From assembly GCA_026394555.1 (NCBI GenBank), contig JAPKXZ010000071.1:1-64000 (forward strand): a stretch of 64,000 nt of DNA, read 5' to 3'. The notes below the pieces were generated by a model that worked only from the letters and a program-made list of their open reading frames with translations, was not told the origin of the DNA and did not search any database. Below, piece after piece: positions 40,566 to 48,516 of this stretch. Position 1 is the first letter of the stretch; each line of letters begins with the position of its first letter. The stretch is from Methanothrix sp. (GTDB taxonomy: Archaea > Halobacteriota > Methanosarcinia > Methanotrichales > Methanotrichaceae). Both the position numbers and the translations under genes were made by a program.

Positions 40566-41736
40566 TCGTTTCAAGGAGAAACTCTCCGGCTTCAAAGAGG
40601 CTCTGTCCTCCAAAATTGCCGAGAAGGTCTCCCTGGCTGAGAAGATAGCTGGAAAGAAAGACGATAAAGAGATAAGCAGCCTGACCGAAGCACTCCCTGC
40701 GGCAGACAAAAATGCTGCCCTGGAGAAGTCTTCTGCAACCAATACAAATCTCTCCAGTAAAACTCTCTCCAGTGCGTCCCCCGCCAAGCCTTCTCTGTTT
40801 CCAGAAAAGGCCGCTACCGACAACAAGCCCAGGAATCGATTCTCCTTCCTGGAAAAGGCCAAGAGCCTGATATTTGAGCAGGAAATAATCCTGGAAGAAA
40901 AGGATCTTGAGGAGCCCATGTGGGCCCTGGAGATGGCCCTCATGGAAAGTGATGTGGCCCTGCCCGTGGCGGAAGAGATCATCAGAGAGGTAAAAAACGA
41001 TCTGGTGGGAAAGAAGAGGAAGATTGGCGCAGACACAGGCGCCATAGCCGAGCAGTCGCTGCGAAATGCTCTTTTAACGATTCTTTCCAGGAATTATCTG
41101 GACTTTGATGAGTACATCAGGAGCAAAGAAAAACCCATCAAGATTCTTTTCGTAGGTGTGAACGGCACGGGAAAGACAACCAGCATCGCCAAGGTGGCCC
41201 GGTATCTGATGAACCAGAGCTACTCCGTGGTCTTGGCAGCAGGCGATACCTTCCGAGCCGGAGCCATTGAGCAGCTGGAGGTGCACGGCAATAGCCTGGG
41301 CCTTAAAGTCGTCAAGCACAAGACAGGCGGCGATCCCGCGGCTGTGATCTTTGACGCCATCGAGTATGCCAAGGCACACAACAAGGATGTGGTGCTGGCG
41401 GATACGGCGGGAAGGCTGCACACCAATATCAATCTCATGGATCAGATGAGAAAGATCGTGCGCGTGACCAAGCCCGATCTGCTCATCTTCGTAGATGAAG
41501 CAATAGCCGGTAACGACGCCGTGGAGCGGGCGCGCCTCTTCAATGAGTCGGTTCCCATTGACGGCTCAATTCTTACCAAGACCGACGCCGACGCCAAGGG
41601 CGGCTCAGCGATCTCCATCGCCTACATCACCGGCAAGCCCGTGCTCTTTTTGGGCGTGGGCCAGACCTATCCCGACCTGGTGAAGTTCGAGCCAGAGTGG
41701 CTGGTGGACAGGCTGATGGGAGAGGCGGAAGCTTAG
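40558..41736 (+). CDS. ftsY: Signal recognition particle receptor FtsY
   Basis: TTG 40558 after GAAGGGG gives a protein beginning MFSRFKEKLSGFKEAL. A charged linker of about 100 residues precedes the NG domain. GTPase motifs: FVGVNGTGKTTSIAKVARYL (G1), DTFRAGAIEQL, LADTAGRLHTN (G3), TKTDADAKGGSAISIAYITG (G4/G5). It is the SRP docking receptor for membrane protein targeting and the last gene of the cluster. Confidence 0.93.
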   Translation: MFSRFKEKLSGFKEALSSKIAEKVSLAEKIAGKKDDKEISSLTEALPAADKNAALEKSSATNTNLSSKTLSSASPAKPSLFPEKAATDNKPRNRFSFLEKAKSLIFEQEIILEEKDLEEPMWALEMALMESDVALPVAEEIIREVKNDLVGKKRKIGADTGAIAEQSLRNALLTILSRNYLDFDEYIRSKEKPIKILFVGVNGTGKTTSIAKVARYLMNQSYSVVLAAGDTFRAGAIEQLEVHGNSLGLKVVKHKTGGDPAAVIFDAIEYAKAHNKDVVLADTAGRLHTNINLMDQMRKIVRVTKPDLLIFVDEAIAGNDAVERARLFNESVPIDGSILTKTDADAKGGSAISIAYITGKPVLFLGVGQTYPDLVKFEPEWLVDRLMGEAEA

Positions 41737-41740
41737 AATC

Positions 41741-41747
41741 TTTTTTT
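41741..41747 (+). terminator. T-run after ftsY
   Basis: Seven Ts within ten bases of the ftsY stop codon, where the long translation operon would end. Confidence 0.4.
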
Positions 41748-41865
41748 CATGGGTTATGAGCTGAGTTGCTTTAAGGCGAAGCAAAGCGTGGCAATCGATG
41801 CAACAAGGCACACCTTTGCCCACAAATCTACTCTGTATAGCCACAGAAGGGGTTTTCCCCTTCGT

Positions 41866-42150
41866 GGATCTTCGCGCCCAGGCCCACCGCCACCTCAACT
41901 GCTGCCAGGTCCTTCATCAGGAATAGCCTCTCATTCGCGGCCTCCTTGAAGGCCACGGAGTTCTTCAGGATCTGGGCATACTTGACGTGCTTGGGGAGCC
42001 CAGGACCACGTAGCCCTTCAGGTCCTCCACCAGGTCATAGTCGAAGCCATTCTTCTCCAGGAGCTTGAGGGCATTGTTCCTTGCGCCGATGGACTTGAAC
42101 TCGATAGCAGTGCCTTTGTTGGACCTAGACCATGGCATATTTGGGATCAA
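41866..42150 (-). pseudogene. Broken gene fragment, family A copy 1
   Basis: The minus strand reads GARNNALKLLEKNGFDYDLV...LKGYVVL in one frame and then KYAQILKNSVAFKEAANERL...LMKDLAAVEVAVGLGAKI in another. Close copies lie at 47047-47228 and 48238-48487. I do not recognise the parent protein. The rest of 41748-42280 shows no gene. Confidence 0.55.
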
Positions 42151-42260
42151 GTCTGATAGGCCTCATTATGAGCCTTGATAGCATCGCCGTACCTGCCCTT
42201 GAAACCGAGGCTAGTAAGTCCATCCTGCAATTATCTATCAAGTTCTCAGTCCCTTGCAAG

Positions 42261-42272
42261 AATTATAAATAG
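42261..42272 (+). promoter_or_regulatory. TATA box of the sensor operon
   Basis: AATTATAAATAG about 25-30 bases before ATG 42294 predicts a transcription start at or just before that ATG. This supports 42294 over GTG 42288 as a leaderless start. Confidence 0.45.
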
Positions 42273-42293
42273 TAGTCCAAACTATTAGTGTAT

Positions 42294-44315
42294 ATGGATA
42301 GGCATACGATAAGGATCTTGTTCGGAATTTTGTTACTTATACCCTTACTGTCTGCTACTTGCTCGGCAATCAGTCCCAGTCCAGCCAAACAAGTCCTCAT
42401 CTTGGCCTCTGATCATCCTGGAATGAAATGGGAGGACTCGATTGATGGGGCGATAAAGCTACGTCTCGCAATCAGCATGCCATCCGCAATTGTCAACGTC
42501 GAATATATGGATACAAAAAGAATCGATCCCAACCAGACCCGCCTCGCAGAACTAAAATCGTTGTATGTTAAAACATATAAAAATGTGCATTTCGATCTGA
42601 TTATCGCGACCAATACAGATGCCTTTAATTTCTTGCTTAATAATGGGGATGCTATATTTCCAGGAACTCCTGTGGTCTTCTGCGGTGTTATCGACTTCAA
42701 CGACAGAATGCTGGATGGAAAGCCGGGATTCACAGGCGTCGTGGAGACGTACGAGGTTCTTGACACGATCTCATTGATGCTCCATCTGCACCCCGGTGCT
42801 CGACACATTGCAATTATAACCGATCAAACCGCCACGGGTAAGGCTAATCGAAAGGTCGTCGAACTAGCCGTCTCCAACTTCAAACAAAGCATCTCCTTTG
42901 AATTCCTGGACAATATGACCGCAAATGAACTTCGTGAACAGGTTGCCACCTTATCCAACGAGAGCCTCATTTTACTTATGACCTTCAACCGAGATAGAAC
43001 CGGGAAAACATTGACTGATGAGGATTCATCGGAGCTGATTCGAGGTGCTTGCTCAGTTCCAATTTACAGTGTATATGATTTCTATCTGGGATACGGTGTC
43101 GTAGGGGGAAAGATGATCAGTGGGACCTCTCAAGGCGACCAGGCGGCTGATCTTGCTCTTCGAGTCCTCCGAGGCGAACCGGCAAATAAAATACCAGTGA
43201 TAAAGAAGACCGCTACTCGTAACATGTTCGATAAGTTTGAACTCAATCGTTTTGGTGTTCCCCTCATCAATCTGCCTCAAGATAGCGAAATTATCAACCA
43301 GCCATTCAGAGATCATGCCCATCTCATAGGTATGAACTTAAGCGGCCTGGACCTGTCAAGGACTAACCTGAGCAGATCGGATCTGCAAGAGGCAAATCTC
43401 AGCGGTGCAAATCTGTCGGAGGCTAACCTCGAAGATGCCTGGTTAAACCAAGCCACACTGGTTAAAGCCCGGCTGAATGGCACAAATTTGAAAGGAGCAC
43501 ACTTGAGTCATTCTGATCTCTCAGGTTCCGATCTCAACGATACCGATCTGACTGATGCCAAGCTGGATGAAACAGATCTAAGAGGCGCAACTCTAAATAA
43601 CGCTAGGCTCTCCAAAGCCGACCTAACCCTTGCTAAAATGCCCGGTGCTAATCTAGATAGAACGATCTTGATTGGATCCAGAATCAATTGGGCAGATCTG
43701 AGCGGGAGCCGTATCTATTACTGTCAATTCGCGAGATCTGACCTATTTGGTGCAAACCTGAGCAACTCCGACTTGACAGGCTCGGATTTTACTCGAGCGT
43801 ACTTACCCCGAGCCAACCTTTCTGGAGCCATGCTGAGAGATACCATATTGCAAAACGCAGACCTAACCAATGTCAATTTATCGGGAGCTCACTTCCATGG
43901 AACCAAACTAGATGATTTAAATGCGAATTATGCCGACTTTTCGGGTGCCGACCTCACTGGAGCCGTCTTGAGATCGATGAATCTGAAGGGGACAGTTATG
44001 CGCAAAACAGTGTTAAGATCAGCTATCATAAGTGGATTGTTGTTGGACCATGCAGATCTATCCCAGGCCGATCTCAGAAATGCTACGATTAGCACAATCT
44101 ACATGGATAATGTAAACCTTTCAGGGGCGGATCTGCGAGGAGCCAACCTGACCATGGCGGTTCTCAAGGATGTCAATCTGGGCGGCGCCAATCTTGAGGG
44201 CATCAAGTATGATAATGTTGCACTCCAATCTCTGGCTGTATCAAACCTCGATGGGGCTAAAATGGGTGTTGATCTGCAAAAGGATCTCAAAGAAATGAGT
44301 AATCTGGAGGGATAA
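42294..44315 (+). CDS. Exported substrate-binding domain fused to a pentapeptide-repeat solenoid, 673 aa
   Basis: A signal peptide (residues about 6-26) is followed by a periplasmic-binding-like domain (about 30-320). It carries KQVLILASDHPGMKW, FDLIIATNTDAFNFLL, GTPVVFCGVIDFND, GARHIAIITDQTATGK and YGVVGGKMISGTSQGDQAA, resembling the ABC-type sensor/substrate-binding family PF04392. From about residue 345 the chain is all pentapeptide repeats (A(D/N)LSx), some 60 units, forming a right-handed quadrilateral helix. I know of no standard family with this combination. It is encoded immediately before an SBP3-Cache protein (stop and start overlap as TAATG). No transporter permease or kinase is adjacent. 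Ligand binding outside the cell is likely. Confidence 0.75.
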   Translation: MDRHTIRILFGILLLIPLLSATCSAISPSPAKQVLILASDHPGMKWEDSIDGAIKLRLAISMPSAIVNVEYMDTKRIDPNQTRLAELKSLYVKTYKNVHFDLIIATNTDAFNFLLNNGDAIFPGTPVVFCGVIDFNDRMLDGKPGFTGVVETYEVLDTISLMLHLHPGARHIAIITDQTATGKANRKVVELAVSNFKQSISFEFLDNMTANELREQVATLSNESLILLMTFNRDRTGKTLTDEDSSELIRGACSVPIYSVYDFYLGYGVVGGKMISGTSQGDQAADLALRVLRGEPANKIPVIKKTATRNMFDKFELNRFGVPLINLPQDSEIINQPFRDHAHLIGMNLSGLDLSRTNLSRSDLQEANLSGANLSEANLEDAWLNQATLVKARLNGTNLKGAHLSHSDLSGSDLNDTDLTDAKLDETDLRGATLNNARLSKADLTLAKMPGANLDRTILIGSRINWADLSGSRIYYCQFARSDLFGANLSNSDLTGSDFTRAYLPRANLSGAMLRDTILQNADLTNVNLSGAHFHGTKLDDLNANYADFSGADLTGAVLRSMNLKGTVMRKTVLRSAIISGLLLDHADLSQADLRNATISTIYMDNVNLSGADLRGANLTMAVLKDVNLGGANLEGIKYDNVALQSLAVSNLDGAKMGVDLQKDLKEMSNLEG

Positions 44316-45529
44316 TGCTGAAGATTGAATCAATGCTATCCATAGCATTACTGACCATGTTTATTGCTCCTGCCATGGGTTATGAGCCAGCCCCATCGAT
44401 CGAGCATCTGGTTTACATAACTGAGCAATTTCCGCCTTTCAATTTCCAAGAAGAGGGAATACTTAAGGGCATATCTGTTGACCTGCTGGATAGGATGCTC
44501 AATCGCATGAACCTGGATCTAAATCGCAGCAGCATTAGATTACTGGCATGGGACGTAGGCTATCAGATTGCTTTAAAAAAGAATAATACAGTTCTCTTTT
44601 CAACCACTCGATTGCCCGAGAGAGAATCGTCCTTCAAATGGGTAGGTCCTATAAGTCCCATCAAAATCGTTCTATTTGCCATGAATGATACGGCGATAAA
44701 TATAGGATCGCCGGAGGATCTGAAGAATTACAAGATTGCAGTCATCCAAAATTCAGCTGAACAATTATTGGCCATTAAGGCGGGTTTGGATCCCAAGGAT
44801 TTGGTCGTTGAAAATGATTCGAATATCATTATGAAACGACTAGAAGATGGAACTATCGACGCCTGGGCTTATGCGGATATTCCTGGCATGTGGCTACTCG
44901 ATAGATACGGCATTAAGACGAGCCAATACCGGACGGTCTATGATTTGGGAGACGATTTTGAGCTCTACTACGCTTTCAATAAGGATACGCCGGACTCTTT
45001 AGTGCAGGCTTTCCAGCGTGCTTTGAATCAAACTAAGCAGGAAAAGGACCTCGACGGAATTGGCGATTACGAAAAGATCCTCTATAAGTATATACCCCCC
45101 AGATATAGCAAGCAAAACATTACGGATGAACAGGTCATCAGGTTGGCGAATTTCACATCATCACGTATCGAAAGCGATGCTCCTGATGCATTCAAGAAAA
45201 TCTCCGCCGGAGAGCACCCGTTCAAGGACAAGGATAATCCCGCGCTCTACGTCTTTGTGTACGATACGGAGATAAATATGATAGCTCATGCCGATAATCC
45301 TCGATTAGTCGGTATGAATTTCATGGGCAAGGTGGATGTCAGCGGAAAGAAATTCAGAGACGATATTGTGGCAGGGGCGATAAAAAATAGGACCGGCTGG
45401 GTAGATTACATATACACAAATCCGGCTGAGAGCGGCCTCTATTATAAAACTACCTACTACACGCTAACCAGAGGCAGTGACGGAAAGCTGTACGTAGTAT
45501 GCTGCGGCAAATATAAAGAAGCACAATGA
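44315..45529 (+). CDS. Exported SBP_bac_3 plus Cache sensor-like protein, 404 aa
   Basis: Signal peptide up to about residue 22. Residues 30-250 form a family-3 solute-binding domain (VYITEQFPPFNFQEEGILKG, RLPERESSFKWVGP, KNYKIAVIQNSAEQLL). Residues about 280-400 look like a Cache domain (NPALYVFVYDTEINMIAHAD, NPRLVGMNFMGKVDVSGK, TGWVDYIYTNP). The order SBP then Cache without a transmembrane helix or signalling output is unusual. Its start overlaps the stop of the pentapeptide fusion gene. It probably binds small ligands outside the cell, perhaps with that partner. Confidence 0.75.
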   Translation: MLKIESMLSIALLTMFIAPAMGYEPAPSIEHLVYITEQFPPFNFQEEGILKGISVDLLDRMLNRMNLDLNRSSIRLLAWDVGYQIALKKNNTVLFSTTRLPERESSFKWVGPISPIKIVLFAMNDTAINIGSPEDLKNYKIAVIQNSAEQLLAIKAGLDPKDLVVENDSNIIMKRLEDGTIDAWAYADIPGMWLLDRYGIKTSQYRTVYDLGDDFELYYAFNKDTPDSLVQAFQRALNQTKQEKDLDGIGDYEKILYKYIPPRYSKQNITDEQVIRLANFTSSRIESDAPDAFKKISAGEHPFKDKDNPALYVFVYDTEINMIAHADNPRLVGMNFMGKVDVSGKKFRDDIVAGAIKNRTGWVDYIYTNPAESGLYYKTTYYTLTRGSDGKLYVVCCGKYKEAQ

Positions 45530-45536
45530 TGACGGG

Positions 45537-45878
45537 GTGAAAGGGACCTTGAGCGAAAAAATACACTGCTACGATTCCATTCTTACCTGGCACATAGGAC
45601 CTCCCCTATATTTGGTCGTAATCTTCGTTTTTCTGATATCCCTGTACTTTTCTCCGTTATCCTCAGCCGTGACCGATAAATCAGGACTAATGAAGCTGAT
45701 CTCAGAAACGGAGGATTCCTACTTAAGCGTAAATGACCTGGCATTTATCTTGGCGACACACGATTTTGATGCTACCCCAAAAGGAGATTATGTTGAGGTC
45801 CGCCTTAACGACGTCGTCCTCAAGTTGGTGCCCAACGGCTCGCATCCGGGACTAGCTAATGTGACTATTATGTCTTGA
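45537..45878 (+). CDS. Small membrane-anchored protein, 113 aa
   Basis: GTG 45537 is 8 bases after the SBP-Cache stop. One TM segment (residues about 22-46, YLVVIFVFLISLYFS) is followed by an exposed domain of about 65 residues, LAFILATHDFDATPKGDYVE and VVLKLVPNGSHPGL. No family recognised. Position makes it the third gene of the sensor operon, possibly an anchor. Confidence 0.55.
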   Translation: MKGTLSEKIHCYDSILTWHIGPPLYLVVIFVFLISLYFSPLSSAVTDKSGLMKLISETEDSYLSVNDLAFILATHDFDATPKGDYVEVRLNDVVLKLVPNGSHPGLANVTIMS

Positions 45879-45935
45879 TGCCGGCATGGCAAAAGGACTG
45901 GATCTGGTGAGATCACGAAATCGTCCAGTGCAATC

Positions 45936-45997
45936 ACCTCTAAAAGGGATAGCTGGAGGCAGCCTAAAGGGAGTAGCACGAGGGGATAGCTGTCTCC
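45936..45997 (+). ncRNA. Short structured element sharing a motif with the 1275-2050 RNA
   Basis: AAGGGAGTAGCACGAGGGGA (45967-45986) differs little from AAGGGATGGCACGAGGGGTA at 1501-1520. GGGGAT/GTCTCC at 45982-45997 forms a stem, and a sister piece AAAGGGATAGCTGG lies at 45943-45956. It lies in the untranslated gap between the sensor operon and the secreted-protein gene at 46160. It could be a 3' or 5' UTR element or a small RNA. Confidence 0.35.
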
Positions 45998-46159
45998 AAT
46001 TAACAAGTAGTAGTAATAGTAGAAAAAACTCATCCGCGCGCCGCGAAAGTGATTTCTGGCCACCCATAGCAAAGCTGCCGAAACACCTCCTGCTTTGCTC
46101 TACTTATGCTCATTGGCTGACCGGGTGGTATTAATAATCTCGAAAGAAAAGTCATTACC

Positions 46160-46597
46160 ATGAAGACAATTATAATTCTTGTAAGCCTATTAGCAGCCGT
46201 TTCTCTGGCTGCTGCGTATACCCCAGAACAACAAGCCACAGTAGACGGAGTGCACCTGTCCTTCCAACTCGGTCAATCATACGACAAAGCCGCCCAGGGT
46301 CAAGATGTCCCAGTTTTCAATGCCCTGGTCGATAAGTGGAATGCATGGGTCGTCAAGAACTTTGGAAATGACACTACTTTGCTCATGGCAAAGATGACCG
46401 TACCAGTCAATTTGCAAAAGCCCTATATGGCTGCCGGAAACAACACAACAAGCAAGGGCATAACCCATGAGATAAATGGTGAAGGGGCGAAATATACTAC
46501 CAACGATGTCAACCTCATGTCAGACGCAGCCATCGCAAAGTATGCGACATCGACACAAGGAAAAAACCAGGGTGCAGATTTCCTTGGTGGGGTCTGA
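46160..46597 (+). CDS. Small secreted protein, 145 aa
   Basis: Signal peptide MKTIIILVSLLAAVSLAAAY, then a helical region (FQLGQSYDKAAQGQDVPVFN, LVDKWNAWVVKNFG) and a polar tail rich in Asn/Thr with N-glycosylation-type sites (GNNTTSKG). I recognise no domain. A TATA-like TATTAATA lies about 27 bases before the ATG. Confidence 0.6.
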   Translation: MKTIIILVSLLAAVSLAAAYTPEQQATVDGVHLSFQLGQSYDKAAQGQDVPVFNALVDKWNAWVVKNFGNDTTLLMAKMTVPVNLQKPYMAAGNNTTSKGITHEINGEGAKYTTNDVNLMSDAAIAKYATSTQGKNQGADFLGGV

Positions 46598-46696
46598 GCC
46601 GCAAGACAATGATCAATTTTTTTAAAGAAAATATTTATATGCGACTAAGATATGTATAAATCTTGAGGGATTATAATAAAACAAACTTCTGTCAAA

Positions 46697-47053
46697 GTGC
46701 TGGACGAAAAGGATCTGGAATTCGTCGAAGCACTGCGAAGCTTGGATGTGCCAAGAAACGTAGCCATGTTGATCACCTTTCTGGCGAACGTGAGCGAAGC
46801 AAACTCCAGAGAAATCGAAACGGCAACACGCATGAGGCAGCCAGAAGTGAGCATAGCTATGCGTGCATTACGCTCAAATAACTGGGTCGAGGAAGGCGAT
46901 ATCAACGCGGAGGGAAAAGGTCGGCCCATGAAGGTCTACATGCTCAGTGTAACCCTCAATATGATCATACAGCACTATGAAGAAGAGAGAAATCGCGAAG
47001 CTGCCAGGGCAATGGAGGCCATCCAAAGACTTCGGGAACTGACAACTACTTGA
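46697..47053 (+). CDS. Winged-helix transcription regulator, 118 aa
   Basis: A wHTH around VPRNVAMLITFLANVSEANS, TRMRQPEVSIAMRALRSNNW and wing EGDINAEGKGRPMKVY, with a C-terminal coiled helix (YEEERNREAARAMEAIQRLR) for dimerisation. GTG 46697 is the first standard start, but the frame continues upstream with IKQTSVK. An ATA at 46676 sits at good distance from GAGGG (46665-46669), so a non-standard start may be used. A TATA box lies near 46632-46640. It is probably a local regulator. Confidence 0.7.
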   Translation: MLDEKDLEFVEALRSLDVPRNVAMLITFLANVSEANSREIETATRMRQPEVSIAMRALRSNNWVEEGDINAEGKGRPMKVYMLSVTLNMIIQHYEEERNREAARAMEAIQRLRELTTT

Positions 47054-47228
47054 TCATAAGGCAACCCTCGCCTTCTACTATTTTCGCGCCCAGGCCCACC
47101 GCCTCCTCGACTGCTGCCCGGTCCTTCATCAGGAATAGCCGCTCATTCGCGATCTCCTGGAAGGCCACGAAGTTTTTCAGGATCGGGGCATATTTCGCGG
47201 ATTTGGGGAGCCAGGACCACGTAGCCTA
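47047..47228 (-). pseudogene. Broken gene fragment, family A copy 2
   Basis: The minus strand reads KYAPILKNFVAFQEIANERL, FLMKDRAAVEEAVGLGAKIV and ends EGEGCLMIK then stop. It lacks the LLEKNGFDYDLV part present in copies 1 and 3. The frame changes at the same TGGCTCCCCAA site as in copy 3. Confidence 0.55.
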
Positions 47229-47299
47229 TCTGCCTCTGCCACATCTCCCCGTTCTGCCTTCTCCACTACTACAAGCTTAAAGAAGGAGCCCCAGATGTG

Positions 47300-48139
47300 C
47301 TAAGAAGTTTCCAGACCTTCAGCAGCACGGCAGTCATCAATACATTGGGTACCGCTGCTGTCGCGACATCCGCTCCAACAACCAAGTTCAGCCGCAGCAT
47401 CACCAACGGCTTTGAAGATGTCATTTAAATTGACTCCGTAGGTTTGGGGGGCGTATTCAGTGCTGACATACCCCACCCCCAGGGTAAGCCAGGTTATTGC
47501 CATCTTTTGGCCGTTTTCGGTAACTAGATAGCTGGGTTTGGATGTCAAATTCTCAGTAACTATCACATAGTTCTGACTGAGTACCGGCGTGATGCTTTGA
47601 GTTGGTGTTGACGCTTCCTGTGGCTCTACTGGCCAGAGGGAGTCATCACCGGCCGTGACTGGCAAGCTGAGGTACTTAAGGTGGTAACTCGCTGAACCGG
47701 TCAAGCTAATATCGTAACCAGAAGCGGACCCACCATAGGCCTCTACAATGTCGCCGACGTTAATATTGGAGTCCATGGTCCCCCTGGGATACACTGTCGG
47801 ATCAGCCGAAGTCAGGTAGATTGATATTGTTTTGTCTTTCATTTCAGGTGGCCCTTCCACGACATTATCTACATAAACGTTCCAACCCCATGCCCCGATT
47901 CGGTCGAATTTGCTGATTGCTGTTCCTTGAATCGTAATGTCCCCAAGGTATCCTGTTCCAGAGTCCAGCGGAGTTACAACTGGGACCAGATGATTTTCGC
48001 TGTTATTTGCGACCAGAACGTCTGGAATAGGCATTCTTTCAAAAGTTTCGCGCTTGCTATGCGCTGCAATTCCGTCAGCAAACCCTACCGCCAATAGCAG
48101 CATTGCCGCTATTGCCAATATTCCAATTTTTTTATACAT
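47300..48139 (-). CDS. Secreted protein of unknown function, about 279 aa
   Basis: ATG 48139 opens a signal peptide (MYKKIGILAIAAMLLLAVGF). The mature part looks beta-rich, with GTGYLGDITIQGTAISKFDR, GAWGWNVYVDNVVEGPPEM and VGDIVEAYGGSASGYD, suggesting an OB/immunoglobulin-like fold. It ends in a Cys-rich tail (CWSGCRDSSGTQCIDDCR), possibly disulfide-bonded. No family recognised. Confidence 0.6.
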   Translation of the reverse strand: MYKKIGILAIAAMLLLAVGFADGIAAHSKRETFERMPIPDVLVANNSENHLVPVVTPLDSGTGYLGDITIQGTAISKFDRIGAWGWNVYVDNVVEGPPEMKDKTISIYLTSADPTVYPRGTMDSNINVGDIVEAYGGSASGYDISLTGSASYHLKYLSLPVTAGDDSLWPVEPQEASTPTQSITPVLSQNYVIVTENLTSKPSYLVTENGQKMAITWLTLGVGYVSTEYAPQTYGVNLNDIFKAVGDAAAELGCWSGCRDSSGTQCIDDCRAAEGLETS

Positions 48140-48237
48140 TTTTCTTACCTTCAGTAATATATCATTGTCTTTCATGATAATTAAAAGGCGACGGTCAGAA
48201 AAGAGAGGTGGAACCCAGAGCGCCTCTGTCCTCTGTT

Positions 48238-48487
48238 CAGAAGACTACCTCGCCCTCGAATATTTTTGCGCCCTGAACCACCGTTTCCTCAACTACTGCC
48301 AGGTCCTTCATCAGGAATAGCCTCTCATTCGCGGTCTCCTGGAAGGCCACGGAGTTTTTCAGGATCGGGGCATACTTGGCGTGCTTGGGGAGCCAGGACC
48401 ACGTAGCCCTTCAGGTCCTCCACCAGGTCGTAATCAAAGCCGTTCTTCTCCAGGAGCTTGAGGGCATTGTTCCTCGCGCCGATTAAT
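48238..48487 (-). pseudogene. Broken gene fragment, family A copy 3
   Basis: Reads GARNNALKLLEKNGFDYDLV and EDLKGYVVL, then after a +1 shift PKHAKYAPILKNSVAFQETA and NERLFLMKDLAVVEETVVQG. It is closely similar to copy 1 over more than 200 bases. It occupies the gap before the polymerase gene's 3' end. Confidence 0.55.
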
Positions 48488-48516
48488 TCACGATAAATCT
48501 ATGAGTTACTCATTGC

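Noticed and set aside
42288-42293. GTG 42288 as start of the pentapeptide fusion protein
   Set aside because: The TATA position predicts transcription start at about 42290-42294, so the ATG at 42294 fits better; the GTG would lie at or before the RNA start.
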